Source: Alnus glutinosa
Taxonomy: Eukaryota; Streptophyta; Magnoliopsida; Fagales; Betulaceae
NCBI RefSeq assembly: GCF_958979055.1
Contig: NC_084897.1
Span: forward strand, 26,686,628 to 26,750,627
Direction of reading: 5' to 3'
Length of the DNA: 64,000 nucleotides
Shown in pieces: positions 1-11,732 of this stretch. Below the pieces are notes generated by a model. The model had not been told where the DNA came from, ran no database searches, and worked only from the letters and a program-made list of their open reading frames with translations. The position numbers were made by a program, and so were the translations under genes. Numbering within the stretch: the first letter of the stretch is position 1; every line of letters begins with the position of its first letter.

Positions 1-266
1 CACCGTTGAGCACCAGTTGCTAGCGCGCTTACAGGTCCTTTTCCCACTGCCCTATTTGGTTTTTGTGTGTTCTGTCTGTTTTCTGATGTTTCGAATGATA
101 TTTGGCTCATAGGCTCATAGCTTCTTCAATCCTAAAACGATATTTGTTTCGAATGATATTTGGTATCGTTGCGAGTATAACGTACACTTAAGGTCCAAAG
201 CTAAATTCGAGATACTGGTTTGTCCTATGTAGTAACGTGATATTTGAGTGAGAGGGAGTGAGTCCA
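1..266. other. Left-edge spacer and TSR2 upstream region
   Basis: No coding region is supported here. The stretch is T-rich and lies directly upstream of the TSR2-like start codon, so it should hold that gene's promoter and 5' leader. No convincing TATA box was seen. Confidence 0.5.
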
Positions 267-3200
267 ATGGATGTTGATCGTCCGAGAGCGCTGTCGGCGG
301 AGGCTCTGGGAGTACTGAGAGAAGGCATTCATCTGGTCTTGTGTCGTTGGTGGGCGCTCCAAATGGCCGTCCAGAACGAGTGGGGCGGCCCTGACTCGTC
401 CCGCAAGGCTGACCAGCTCGCCTCCGATATCGTCTCCTGGTTTAGTCAGTCCAGAGGTATTCTTAATTATGATTTTTTTTTTTATTTATTGAGTACGAGA
501 ATTTTGGGTTGAATTTAGAATTTTTATGCACTAAATCTTACATTGTTTGTACCGAAAATGAAAACTTGGTGTACAAAAGGCCATTTTTTGCGGCACTTGA
601 TTGGGTTTTATCGTGAAATTAGCAAATTAGTACTTAGAATGGGATATAATTGGAGTTCTATTGACGAAATCACAAACCTTTTGCCTTACTTTTGTAGAGT
701 TTGTTTTGGTGGAAATGCAGTTAGCGAATTGGTATTTCTTTTTGCCTATTGTATTCATGTTTAATTGACTTTAATCAACTAAATGGGAGTTTTTTTTAGT
801 AAATCAATGTATTAGTTTTGTAGGCAATTAGGCTTTTGAGTTGTATGTCTTTGGGAATTCATTGAGGTTTGATTTTTTTTTTTTTTTTAAATGTTGTTTT
901 AACTGTTTTGGGGCCACGCCCACTGGGGAAGCTGGAGTCTTACCTGATCCGGGTGGAGGGGGTGCGTTGCACAGGTCCAAAGTTTACCCAATAAGGGTGG
1001 GTACATGAAGTGGCCATGCCTTGAAGAGGTTCATCGTCACTAAAAGAAAGTGTTTTGTTTATTGATTTCAAATATGGTTGTCCTTTCTTATCAAAAAAAA
1101 AAATATGGTTGTCCTGTTTTGTTTTGTTTATTTTTCTCCGTTTAGTTTTTTGTTCAATCGACTTTGCAAAGCAAACTAAGGATTGATAGAGACTTTTATG
1201 ATATGGATTTCCTTAAACAAACTAAGATTGATGGGGGTTTAGTGTTTGTTTTATGATCTAAATGATTTTATATTTAAGTTTTGTGACTCATTGCACTTTA
1301 TTCTGGATGTAATTGATGTTTGATTTGCTTAAGATGTGTATGAGGAAATATTGGTCTCTAATGTCTTCACATTGAATTGTGATTTCAATTATTTTCTTGA
1401 TAAAACTTTTTTTTCTTGTTTGTTTTCCCCAGAGCCGCTTTACATAGATGATTTAGAAAATTTGCTTCAACAAGCTCTGGAGTCTCTCAATACCTTGGCT
1501 GAGGACGGCAGCATTGAGGAAGTATGCCTTCTCTACATTATTCAACCTTGAATTGCTACAACCCATAGTTATATGCAATAATGGGGTTCTGTTAGTATTT
1601 ATGCTGAGTCTATAATGTGTATCAATTTTTTCGGGGGTTAAACTGTCTTGCCATTTGACTTCAGATATTAATCTTCTTGTGGTATCTATAAAGTGGTGAA
1701 GAAACTATGTTTATTAAAACCTGTGCCATATTGGTACAGCACTCGCTCAATCTTTTCCCTTTCCCCTTTTTTTTGGCCTAGATTTTGTGAGATCATGGTA
1801 GTTCTTTGATCACATCTCTTCCTCCCCTTAGCAAACGGTGGAATCTTTTCTTTAGTATCCACTCATGGTAGTATCTTACATAGGAATGCCTATCACGTGC
1901 AGTGCTTCTTTACGAAACTTAATAATTACAAATGCTCCGGTATTTCTTCTGACGTTATTATTTATCAGCTTTTTGACGTAGGGATAGCCCTCTATTTGCG
2001 ATATTGGTATTTTTTGGTTGAAGGATTGTGATTTTAAAGATTTTTTTTTTAGTAGTAGCTTAAGGATAATGACTTCATAGAGGGTTTTGAATTGAAATAA
2101 TATAAGAAAGAATGGGAGTTACTGCCTAGGGATTATGGATAGTACTTATAAATAATTTATTTTTTTAATGTTTGGCTTAAGTGAGACCTTATTGTGCCTG
2201 GATTTTGTATGTGCAAAGAATTCAAAGAAAAGTGAAAGAAGAAGAAAGATGAAATGTATTTTGATGTAGTCTCAACATTATAGAATTGATAGTATGCTGA
2301 AAATTTCATTAACCAAAGTTCATAAAATTCTTCAGAAGCCTTGCTTTTGTAGACACAAAATCTTAATTAAGAGAGAAAGGAAGATTAAAAATTACTAACT
2401 AAAGAGGGAAAAGACTTCCTTATAATTAAGAAAGATTCAAAGAAAGCTAAAAAATGCAGTCCTTAAAATATGTTGGTTGATTTCTGTGTAAATACCCTGC
2501 TAACACGTGGGAACTATGCGGGAATTCCTTTCTTAACTCGACATAAAAGAAAATGTTGCCTTGGTTTTTTTTATTGATAAGTATTACAGACTCACATGTT
2601 GGTTTTGAAATGTTCTTGAACAGGGACAGCAATCACTGGTTCTGAAGTTTTGCTCAATTAATTTAAGGGAAAATGCTTGTGTTTTTTTGGAGTGAGTGTC
2701 AATGCCTAAAAACTAGATTTTCCTTTGTAGACAACTAAGACAAGTATGGGAAACTTGATTATTTTTAGGTTTAACTACCATGCAAATTATTAGTATCAAA
2801 TTAACGGTCTTTAGAAATTTAAACCTGGTTTTGGTAATTTATCATTGAGCATGCTTCTTTTGGCAGTTTTGATCAATTGGTCATGATTTTTGCAGTTTGA
2901 ATGTTATTTTACTATATGCTTATGTTATCTGGTTGTTTTTCAAATGAGGGTAATCTGTATTGTTGGTTTTTGGGTTTTTGCATTCTCAATTTCTCATACT
3001 ACACAGGTAGCTGAAAAATTGATGATTATGCATGAAGAATGTTTGGAAGGGAATTTCAAGTCTATTGAAAGCCTAAGGAAAGTTTCGGTTCCTCGTGTCA
3101 GACAGGTAATCATATATATTATATAGAACTCTTTGTCTAAGTCATTTCCATTATCCACTCCTTAATGATTATAAGGTGCCCCATCTCCCCCCCTCCCCCA

Positions 3201-4509
3201 AACCCCATCTCCCCCGTTCTAGGTTTTTTTTGCTGTCAACCTTCTTAGATGGTGGAAGATTTTTAATTGAACATAGAACATATCAAAAGGAGGTGCATCA
3301 GCTAATATAATGTTGGCAATTTCTTTATGAGAAATGTTATTTTGCATTCTCCTAGCATACTCAACTGATGTGGCATGTTCAAGGGTTCAAGTCTTATCGG
3401 CTGAGACCATGAAGTGAAGATTACTAATTCAAATCTCCCCTTCCTCTCCTCCCTTGGGGTCATAAATTACTTATAAAAATAAATAAAAATAAAGAAGTGA
3501 TAAAAAAAAATAATGGGCTGTCTATTCAAGGAAATTGCACTTCTTTTTTTAGGCTGCACTATTATATTAAAAGGCTATAACGATAATATGGGGTGTTTGG
3601 ACATAGTGGATGATACTTTAAGGTCAAGAAGGTTAGGAGAAGTAGTGGTGACACTGTTCAGCTTGACATAGATAAATCGATAAATTTAGCTGTGTCAATC
3701 TGAACGGCCATTGGGTTTTCCATAAGAGGCTAACATCCCATGTAATTCTACATTGATTTGATTTTATGTTTTGAAAACAATCATAGAAGCTTAGACAAAT
3801 ATGTATCAATCAATTTCCATTTTTTAAAGTAGAATTTGGATTGGCAAGTAGCCTTCTGTGGTGTAAGATCTGGTCGAGAATTTTCGAAGAGCCCTGCCTT
3901 ACAATATTAGACATCCTATTATGCTGCATGGTGGGAGTAATCTTTCCTGTCACAATTAGAATATGTTGATATCACATATTCAGTTGTTAATACTTTTTTT
4001 TAGTCTGTGTAGTGCCTTTTTTTCCCTTGGAAGGATGGCTTATTTAACTTTGTCAAAAACTGAACAGTAATGCTAATAGTGTTTCCAGGGAATCCCCAAG
4101 AGAGTTGATAGAAAGTTAAACTTTATTATGTAATAAAATTTATAATTGTTAGGTCTGGAATGTGAGCCATTACGTTGCAAGTGTTGCAGTGAATGAATCA
4201 ATTGTGTGGTGTATTGTCAAAAATTCAGAAGTTGGAATGACAATTTTTAGATTTATAATTCTCTCTTTCTTCTCTGTTCTATACTAGGTTGTGAATGACG
4301 ACGACGACGACGACGACGACAATGTTAGCGGAGATGATGCAAATGAGAATGATGATTCATCAAATATGATGCTTGATGCACCAGAATCGCCATCAAATTT
4401 AAGTTCTATAGATATGCCAGTCAATGACCCTAGACCCAAGGTGGCAACTGAAGCAGAAGATGGATGGGTCCAAGTTGGACCCAGACGAAATAGGGGTAAA
4501 AGAAATTAG
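267..4509 (+). CDS. TSR2: TSR2-like pre-rRNA-processing protein, 4 exons
   Basis: Exons 267-456, 1433-1521, 3007-3105 and 4288-4509 join in phase to give 199 residues. The N-terminal part (residues about 10-95) has the TSR2 signature: a helical segment with RWWALQMAVQNEWGG, then a YIDDLENLLQQALESLN stretch. The C-terminus is acidic with eight consecutive Asp and ends in DGWVQVGPRR, typical of eukaryotic TSR2. In yeast and human, TSR2 is a chaperone that delivers Rps26 to pre-40S ribosomes and supports 20S pre-rRNA cleavage; the same role is inferred here. Length matches plant homologues. The in-frame GTG at 258 is not used; the ATG at 267 is the first ATG of the frame. All four junctions have GT-AG introns and the frame is open throughout. 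The product is expected in nucleus and cytoplasm. Confidence 0.93.
3178..3218. repeat. C-rich tract in TSR2 intron 3
   Basis: Several runs of four to seven C lie close together inside intron 3. On the minus strand these are G runs that could form a G-quadruplex. Probably low-complexity sequence. Confidence 0.6.
3370..3495 (+). mobile_element. Possible degenerate tRNA-type SINE in TSR2 intron 3
   Basis: A B-box-like run (TTACTAATTCAAATCTCC near 3421-3438) is followed by a pyrimidine-rich stretch and an A-rich tail near 3475-3510. It resembles the SINE at 12818-12940 on the opposite strand. No clear A box or target-site duplication was found, so this is tentative. Confidence 0.3.
4297..4320 (+). 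repeat. (GAC)8 trinucleotide repeat coding poly-Asp
   Basis: Eight perfect GAC codons near the start of TSR2 exon 4 encode eight Asp in the acidic tail. Pure codon use suggests repeat-slippage origin and possible length polymorphism. Confidence 0.9.
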
Positions 4510-5507
4510 GTTGAGACAATATGTATTATTGTTTGCGTGATTATTATTGTAAAAATTTTGGTTTCCCGATAATTCTTGAGAATCTATAAAGCATAGAGAT
4601 GGATATTCGATCATTAGTTGAGTGTTTCCGGAAAATGTTTATTGATGTAATTTGGCGGATCCGGATTCTAGTAATTTGCTGCTACCAATTTGGAAAGGAA
4701 ATGAAGCCCCGATTGGTGTTGATGTGCATATAAACTAATTTATTATTTTTTGCTTACTTCATAGAGTGATTAATCATTTTTAAAAACTCATAAAGCTATT
4801 TGTCAAAACTCATACTTCAAATTACGTTTATCCCCCTTAAAAAGAAAAACGGGGGCAGGGGCGTTTGTGTCCAAACAGAAAAAACTTATCGAGGAAACTA
4901 TATAATAATACCAAGTGCCTCGGGTGCATCATGCATGTTTGATAAGTGGCGCAAGAAGTCAGAATGGATAACAAAAAGTGAGATGGGATTCTGTCGTAAG
5001 TTCCGGTGGTTGGTGTGATTAAGGTACTGTTTGGCTAAATTTTAATGAAAGCCCAAAACTTCAAGCAATTTAGTTCCAAAAAGGGAAATTATTAAAATTT
5101 TATTTTAAATTGGGTTAAAAAGAATTTTGAATTTTCTCCCACCATGTTTCCTATTGAAAATGAGTATAATAATTATCTGCATTATAAACACATATCAGTA
5201 TAATAAATTGAATTAAAAGAAATTTCTCTAACTACATAAAAAGATTTTGTTAATTGCAAATCAAATATACATAAAGAAAATAAAAGAAAAACTAAAAGCA
5301 ATTTTCTTTTTTCTTTCTGGAGGCTCCAAAATTATTATTTTATAATATGGCAATGTAAATTAATGAATTGACTCTTTTTTAATTTATATACTCTAATAAA
5401 ACCAACCGAAAAAACATCATGCAAACTTGTTAGAAAACGCGGCTTCTTCATCGGCCTACCTTTTGTTAAAGCAGTTGTTTTTCAATAATCATCTTCTACT
5501 CTTCCTC
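4510..5507. other. Spacer between TSR2-like and RKD5-like genes
   Basis: AT-rich sequence holding the TSR2 3' untranslated region and the upstream region of the RWP-RK gene. No further gene, RNA or clear mobile element is seen. Confidence 0.5.
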
Positions 5508-8500
5508 ATGGATTCTTCTCAAACCCATGTATTAAGAGCTCTCTTAGTCTTTCAAAGCACCGTTAATGAAGGTAGCCGACCCCACTTGCTTTTTCCGAAC
5601 TGCGCAAGTGTCTGTTAATTCTTCTTTTTCTTGTTAAAATAAAATAAAATAAAATAAAAAATCTGAGTCCAATGTCGTATTTCTTACCGATTTGAAGCTA
5701 CCATTTTTCAGTCTTTGTTTTTTTTTTTCCCTGCTGATTTATGATTTTTTTCAGAGTTGATCAGGAGTTTGCATGTGTACCGATTGGAGGATGGGAAGGA
5801 AAATGAAGTTGAGAGGGAGTTTTTGTTCTCGGCCAGTGGGTCGTACACGGAAATGGAAGCTGACCCAGCTCTCATATCGCTCAAGTTTCGGGTTTCCGAA
5901 GTGTTTGAAGGGCTTGTGAACGGTTTTTGGCTTTGCATATTTGCATTTCATGCCGATCGTCCCCCTCTTTGTTCATGCATTCCTTCTCTACTCTCAATCT
6001 CCAGGTACCCTCCGAATTCTCTCTCTGTTTTTTTTTTTTTTTTAAAAAAAGCTAAATTTTATTATCTATCTCAATTTGAGGTTATTGATTGATTTAAGTC
6101 AATGGGTTACTGTTTGATTTTGTGATATATACTCTATGATGATTAATTTTTGACTTGGGCATGCAAAGACTGGTGTTTGTTAGATAAGAACAGCCGATAA
6201 TGTTGTCTGGTTATATTTCTGATTGAATAAAAGTCCATTGAATGATGAATTTTAATAAATAAATAAAAAAAGCCACTCTTTGGTGTCATAATTAGTTTGT
6301 TATATAGATGGAAAACTCGTTTTAATGGCTAAAAGTAAAGCAGCAGTAGCTAGTCTCAGGAATCAGGATCATGTGCCATAGATTCTTGCTTTATATTTGC
6401 AAGAAGATTTGCCTGAAAGGTTTCCTTGCAACACTTTCCCAATAGACTTTCCCTTTCTTGGCCTTCTTCTAATAGGCTGTTTGGGCAGGAAAATAAGCAA
6501 AGGGGTGGCCATATGGACCCAAATCTGTTTCAAGTGATCACTTTTCTCTCTTCTGAACTCATCATGCCTTCAGATTATAGCTGTACTGATCACATTCCTG
6601 GAAGTCACTCTCCCAGCAAAGCATCAGAGTTGTGTTCAATAAATGTTTCATGATTTCTTTTTCGAAAAAATTCCTTTCAATTTTGTCAAAATTTAGAAGT
6701 AGTGGAGATGTTTTGGCCAGCATTTACCATAGTTTACCTGCCTTTTCGAACTTACCTCAAACAAGCATGTTTGTGATTTCAATCAAATAACTATATTTCT
6801 GCTTTGTATTTGGTGGGTTCATGATTTCTACAAATTGCATAACCAACTGGTGTTTATTTAAAACAGAAGAAAAAAAAAATGAAGCAATGATCACATGACA
6901 TCTCAAGAATTTTTGGTTGATAGCTTCATATTGTTTCTCTCATCTATGTTCTAAGTCAATCAATTTAACAGAAATTTTAATCCCCATATGATCTAAACTA
7001 GTTTTTCATGTTCCCAACTCTCCTTTTAAATTTCTCAGAAATCCCAATCTGAAGTCAGTACCAAGATTGGCCGGTGATCTTGAAATGATTTTCCAGTTGG
7101 GCTGCAAAATGGACGGCAATCCAACAAAGGAAATGTGCCAACAGAGTGATGATACTTACCATCAATCAACAAAGAGTATGCCCGCGCTTCATCAGGATCT
7201 GAACTGTCTTCCTTATCCGGTTGCCATGTCTGAACTATCAGAAGATCAACAAAAGGAACACTGTTCACCAGGTTTAATATTGACTATCATTGACTAGCTT
7301 CTTTCTGCAATTGTGTTGTCGACTCCATTGATTCAGCTACTTTGTGAAACTGGCTGTTTTATTATTTATAGGATTCACTTTCGATGTCCAAGGTTATGTT
7401 GGAAGAAATTAAACAACAATAGTTGATAATGTTTCATTTAATTCTTCCTTTTTGACTTTAGAAATTGACTGAATTCTGCAAATTTGATATCTTATAGATA
7501 GGATGGAAGATTGCAGGTATTGCAGAGAGTAAGAAAAAGAGGGCAGCCAGTGAACACATTGCTAGAATTGCTTTACCCGATCTGGCCAAGTACTTCGATC
7601 TTCCAATCGTGGAAGCTTCAAGAAATTTGAAAGTCGGACTTACAGTTCTCAAGAAAAAATGTAGAGAATTTGGTATTGCTCGTTGGCCGCATAGGAAGAT
7701 CAAATCCCTTGACAGTCTCATTCAAGATCTTCAGGTCTTTTTCTCTTTTCCCTTCTTAATGTGTCAACTTTTGCTTCACCAAGTCATCGTTAAAAATTAT
7801 CTTCAAAATAAGGTTAAACATTATATATATATATATGAATAATGATTCAATGCCACCCAAATATACAATTTTTCACCATCTTGTCTATGTGGCAAGGTGA
7901 TCCCCCACTACTTTTGAGTTTTTTTATTTTTTAAAAATAAATTAAGGTGAGGGACCACCTTGCCACATAGATAAGGTGGTGAAAAGTTGTATATTTAGGT
8001 GGTAGTGAATCATTACTCTATATATATATAGTAGGATCCAGATCGAGTGCAACGAACCGCCCGTATTGCATATGCAATGAACAGCCCATGTGAGAAGGCA
8101 CCCGAGCCCCACCCTGCTTGAGTAGGAGCTCGGGCACTTGTCAAGCTGCCTGAAAACCTGCCCGAATATGATGAGGTTGGGTGCCCTCTCAGACGAGCTG
8201 CCCATTGCACATGCAATAGAAGCAGTTCATTGCACCCAATTTTCATCCCCTTTAAAAGGTGGTAGGATGCATGGCATACGGTCGACTTTTTCTCATAACA
8301 TTATATTCAACTTTTCTATATACCAGGTTTACTGCTAAAAAATTAATTGAATTTGATGTTATAGTCTTAAGAGCATTCACATCCGACTCCACATTTTAAT
8401 TATTCACTTTTACTAATCTATTTAACTGTTTTTACTATTCTCAAAAGGAGAGAAACAATACTTTTTATTATTAATTAAGTTAAGCATTGTTGAGCTAGGT

Positions 8501-9038
8501 AATCAGCAAATTTATTGAGTACTATATCTACTAATCAAATCCTTAGTCAAAATGGCTAATCAGATATGAAACTATTTTTTATTTTTTTGCTACGGGACTG
8601 GTCAAAATAACTTTTTGACTATTTTGACTAGTCCAATGTAAGTACTCTAAATCAGCCCCGTAGAACCATACTGGTTTCACTTCGATAACTGGCAATGCAA
8701 GAATGGCTGACACCTTTACAGTCCTTCCATGGCTGAATAGTTCAACACTACACATGCATGTGTTAGCACTTCCACAAACACATCCATTCCTATATATTAT
8801 ACATGCACAGCTGCTTATAGAGAAACATTTACAGGAAGAGGCAAAACGCCAACAGCAGGAGAATGAGGCTGCAGCCATGGCAGTAGCAAAAAGGCAAAGG
8901 ATGCTGGAGAGTGAAAAAGAAAATATAGAGAGAAAACCCTTCATAGAGTTGAAAACTGAGACCAGGAGATTCAGGCAAGATGTTTTCAAAAGAAGGCATA
9001 GAGCTAGAGCTCTTAGAAATCATGGTCCATCAGTCTGA
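5508..9038 (+). CDS. RKD5: RWP-RK domain transcription factor, RKD5-like, 5 exons
   Basis: Exons 5508-5571, 5755-6004, 7039-7271, 7526-7734 and 8835-9038 join in phase to 319 residues. Exon 4 (residues about 183-252) is the RWP-RK domain with the core RWPHRKIKSL (RWP at 235-237) preceded by a helical segment LKVGLTVLKKKCREFG. Exon 5 adds the basic and coiled-coil tail seen in RKD proteins (KRQRMLESEKENIE, then FKRRHRARALR). The long N-terminal region beginning with ELIRSLHVYRL matches the extended RKD5 type rather than the short RKD1-4. RKD proteins are nuclear DNA-binding regulators, several acting in egg cells and early embryos; the role of RKD5 is less clear. Exon 4 has two in-frame acceptors 9 bases apart (start 7517 or 7526), and exon 5 could begin 24 bases earlier, so the exact protein is slightly uncertain. 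It lies convergent to the hnRNP H/F-type gene. Confidence 0.9.
5635..5660. repeat. AAAAT pentanucleotide repeat
   Basis: About five tandem copies of AAAAT in intron 1 of the RWP-RK gene. Simple repeat. Confidence 0.85.
7837..8019. mobile_element. MITE with about 70-base inverted repeats, RKD5 intron 4
   Basis: The left arm begins GAATAATGATTCAATGCC and the right arm, reverse complemented, begins GAGTAATGATTCACTACC. Both arms continue to match for about 70 bases, through a shared CTATGTGGCAAGGTG segment. A short AT-rich loop separates them. Both flanks are TA dinucleotide runs, so the target-site duplication cannot be measured. There is no coding capacity. The terminal GARTAATG motif recurs in three other elements of this window. 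Confidence 0.85.
8033..8250. mobile_element. Second inverted-repeat element, RKD5 intron 4
   Basis: The left arm contains GAGTGCAACGAACCGC then TATTGCATATGCAATG. The right arm reverse complemented contains GGGTGCAATGAACTGC then TATTGCATGTGCAATG. Arms of about 75 bases with around 75-80% match enclose a GC-richer centre. It sits some 14 bases from the preceding MITE. Non-coding and non-autonomous; superfamily unassigned. Confidence 0.75.
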
Positions 9039-9609
9039 AGCAATAAGGGTAGAGACTAATAAAGTACGGATCAGAGAGCAAGAGCAAGAACAAACCGTAT
9101 TTAATTTGTAAAAAAGTTGGCCTTCCATTGGCACCGTTTTGCTTCCTATTGTGGTCTTTCCCTATCTTTTATGGTTTGCCACCATGTGTGTTTACATGAG
9201 GTTCTCAGCTCAATTTCTCTCTCTCTCTCTCTCCTTTTCCCACTTTTCCTGCCACTATTGCTTGTTTTATATGCGTTGGACTTTCATTTGGGTTGAACCT
9301 GTTCAACTGGTCATTTACGAACTCAGTATCAACCCAAGTGCCCAAACCCAGACAAAGAATCCAATCAGTGAACGGCGGCAGACGCCGGAAATGCCCATAA
9401 ACATAATATCGATCATTAGTACCTCCGCATTAAGTAAAGTTCAAAAAGTCAAGATATAACAGATAAGTCGATCAACGTTCTACGCATAAAACCTAGAAAG
9501 TTAATAACACCAAAATGCACCTACAGAATGAAAGGAACATGCACATCTCATTGGAACACCAAAAATAGATCACAATTTCAGCATTAAACTCGCTGGCCAC
9601 AGTGCCTGA
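9039..9609. other. Convergent 3' region between RKD5-like and hnRNP H/F-type genes
   Basis: Holds the 3' untranslated regions of two convergent genes. AATAAA at 9058-9063 is a possible poly(A) signal for the RWP-RK gene. A short CT repeat is at about 9219-9233. No additional gene is seen. Confidence 0.5.
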
Positions 9610-11641
9610 TCACTGCCTTGATCTCGACTCAGCCCGTCTGGCTTCATCTGGTGTTGAAGGGAACAGCTCCACGTACCTAGATCCAATTGTCATCTTATCC
9701 TTGCACATCGCTTTCTTAGCCTCCTCCGTAGAAGCAAACTCTACATATGCTTCTCCAGTAGCTTTCCCATCCGGGCGACATGCAATGTGTACCCTTTCTT
9801 CTATGAGCTTGAAATCCCGGAAAAAATCAACGATTTCAGCTTTCTTTACAGAGAATGGGAGACCACGCATCTTCAATATTTCAGTGTATTCCAGCTGCTC
9901 CTTATCACTGAATCTCTTTGATCGAGATGGAGGAGGGCTTCCATGGTAGTCATTATCGTAAATTCCTTCATAGTTTACCTCTGCGGCAACAGCATTGTAA
10001 TAATCTTGCCTCTTGCATCTGAAAACTTCCACATACCTCCGACCCATGTTCTGTCGATCTCTTTGTATAGCAAACTCAACCTGCATGGATCCCGCGAAGA
10101 CAACAAAGGCTTCTCCTGAGAACCGTCCGCTCTTGTTAACCAGCAAAACATCCACAATGTCCAGTCCAGCAAAGAATTTGAAAATGTCAATGTCGGTGCA
10201 GTTGAAGGGAAGCCCCCTGAGCCGAACCACTGGAAAGGGAGGGGGCTGAAAGCCACCACCATAGCCATAGGGTTGAAAGCCACTTGTGCTGCTGCTCACT
10301 GCGAAGTAGGGATTGGATTCCATCATTCTTTGTCTCTTTGAGCCGACCTCGTACCCGTCCGAAACCCCCCCGCTTCCCAACATTGCCCTTCAATTATAAA
10401 TACCCACAAAAGGAAAAAAAAATCCCCCACTAAACCTGTTAATAAAACCAAACCCAACCCACGATTCCCTGACACCTAACTCTTTATCACTACATTTTTC
10501 ATCCTCAAAAAAAATTATGCTAGGTCTCTTTAAAACAGCCAACATGTAAACCCCACAAACTCATCAAAACATAACTTTGCATAAACACAGAAAACATCAA
10601 GCCTCAACAAATCAATACTTAGCAGTGACACATCATCATTAAACCATGACATACACAAATTGAAGACGTTGACAATAATTATACATTACAAACAACCAGA
10701 AAGTAATGAATTAATTAGGTAAGTAAAAGAAATAAAATAAGTTCACTTCCTAATCAACTCTCACAGTTTGCTAATAGCAAATCCTAACTTCACCTTGAAG
10801 CTTGTCGCACACCCAAATAGTAAATATTACAAGCAACATGGAAAATTAAGGAACGAACACATAACATACACCAAAAATTATAAGAAGATTCTGTTCAAAA
10901 ACTAGCCTATAAACCAGTCACTAACTCCTCACCAGATGAGATGCTACAAGGAGAAAGAAGTACACATTTACCAAAAATAAAATAAATTAATAAAACTGAT
11001 TCTTTTAAAAGATATGCCATTTCGCTTCCTATAAGATAATCCTAGAGTGAACATTTGGGGGGAGTGTATTAGATTATTACATGTTCTATATATAAAAAGT
11101 TTCAGTGTGCAAAATTTTTAATAAATTTTTTTGAGACCTTGGACTTCTAAATTGCAATTATGCATGAAACACCGCCGGACGATAAGCATATCTCATTGTC
11201 AAAAAGGGTTATAATTTTACGCAGATTTTTTCTAATTTGCACAACTTTTAAGAAATCAAACCAAAAATCATGATTTTTAGTTGACCAAATACCAAGCGAT
11301 TAAAATACAGACATAATTTTCTAATCTTTTCATTTCTATTGAGACATAACTTTCTATTCTTCTTATTTCTATTGAGCAAATGAAACTAAAATCAAAGATT
11401 TCTATTACCTCAAATTCAGTTTCTAATTCATAAAACTAAAGCACCAAAAGCCCTAAATCCCATCCATCATCATTATCAGAATCAGATAGCAAGATAAACC
11501 CATTATGAAACAACGAATTTACGGCTATGCCATAGCAAACGACAACACGAAGGAAAAGAATAGCGAGAACAAACAGAAAACTATACAAACGAAGCATCGA
11601 AGAGATCAGATTTTCTCAACTTACCCTCTCGATCCGTACAT
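9610..11641 (-). CDS. hnRNP H/F-type RNA-binding protein with two RRMs, 2 exons
   Basis: Two coding exons on the minus strand, 11641-11625 and 10387-9610, give 264 residues. The first holds only 17 coding bases. Joining it across a 1.24-kb intron (donor GTAAGT, acceptor just before an internal ATG) keeps the frame and gives an N-terminus beginning MYGSRGAMLGSGG, which fits plant homologues as I recall them. Without it the protein would start at the ATG at 10383 (257 residues). RRM1 spans about residues 59-128 and RRM2 about 176-250. Both contain the RGLPF motif of quasi-RRMs in hnRNP H/F and GRSF1, which bind G-rich RNA and influence splicing. A Gly/Tyr-rich segment precedes RRM1. Nuclear pre-mRNA processing is inferred from family. 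No Gly-rich C-terminal tail follows RRM2. Confidence 0.92.
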
Positions 11642-11723
11642 GGCTACGACGTTTTTCTGGGCCTTCCGGAAGCGTGCGATTCTCTGAAGAAGAAAAAAGA
11701 AGCCCTGAATGTTCGAGAAAGCA

Positions 11724-11732
11724 AAACCCTAA
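11724..11732. promoter_or_regulatory. Telo-box (AAACCCTAA) in hnRNP H/F-type gene 5' region
   Basis: AAACCCTAA lies about 85 bases upstream of the minus-strand start codon. An ATATAT run at about 11815-11825 is a possible TATA element. Telo-boxes are common near starts of plant translation and RNA-metabolism genes. Confidence 0.5.

Noticed and set aside
900-1030. GC-rich island in TSR2 intron 1 that might be a tRNA-like or SINE unit
   Set aside because: No A and B boxes at the right spacing and no target duplication were found.
5708-5951. Overlapping minus-strand frames
   Set aside because: Both are antisense to RKD5 exon 2, whose plus-strand reading has a clear family match.
8579-8989. 136-codon minus-strand frame
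   Set aside because: It is antisense to the last RKD5 exon and has no family signature.
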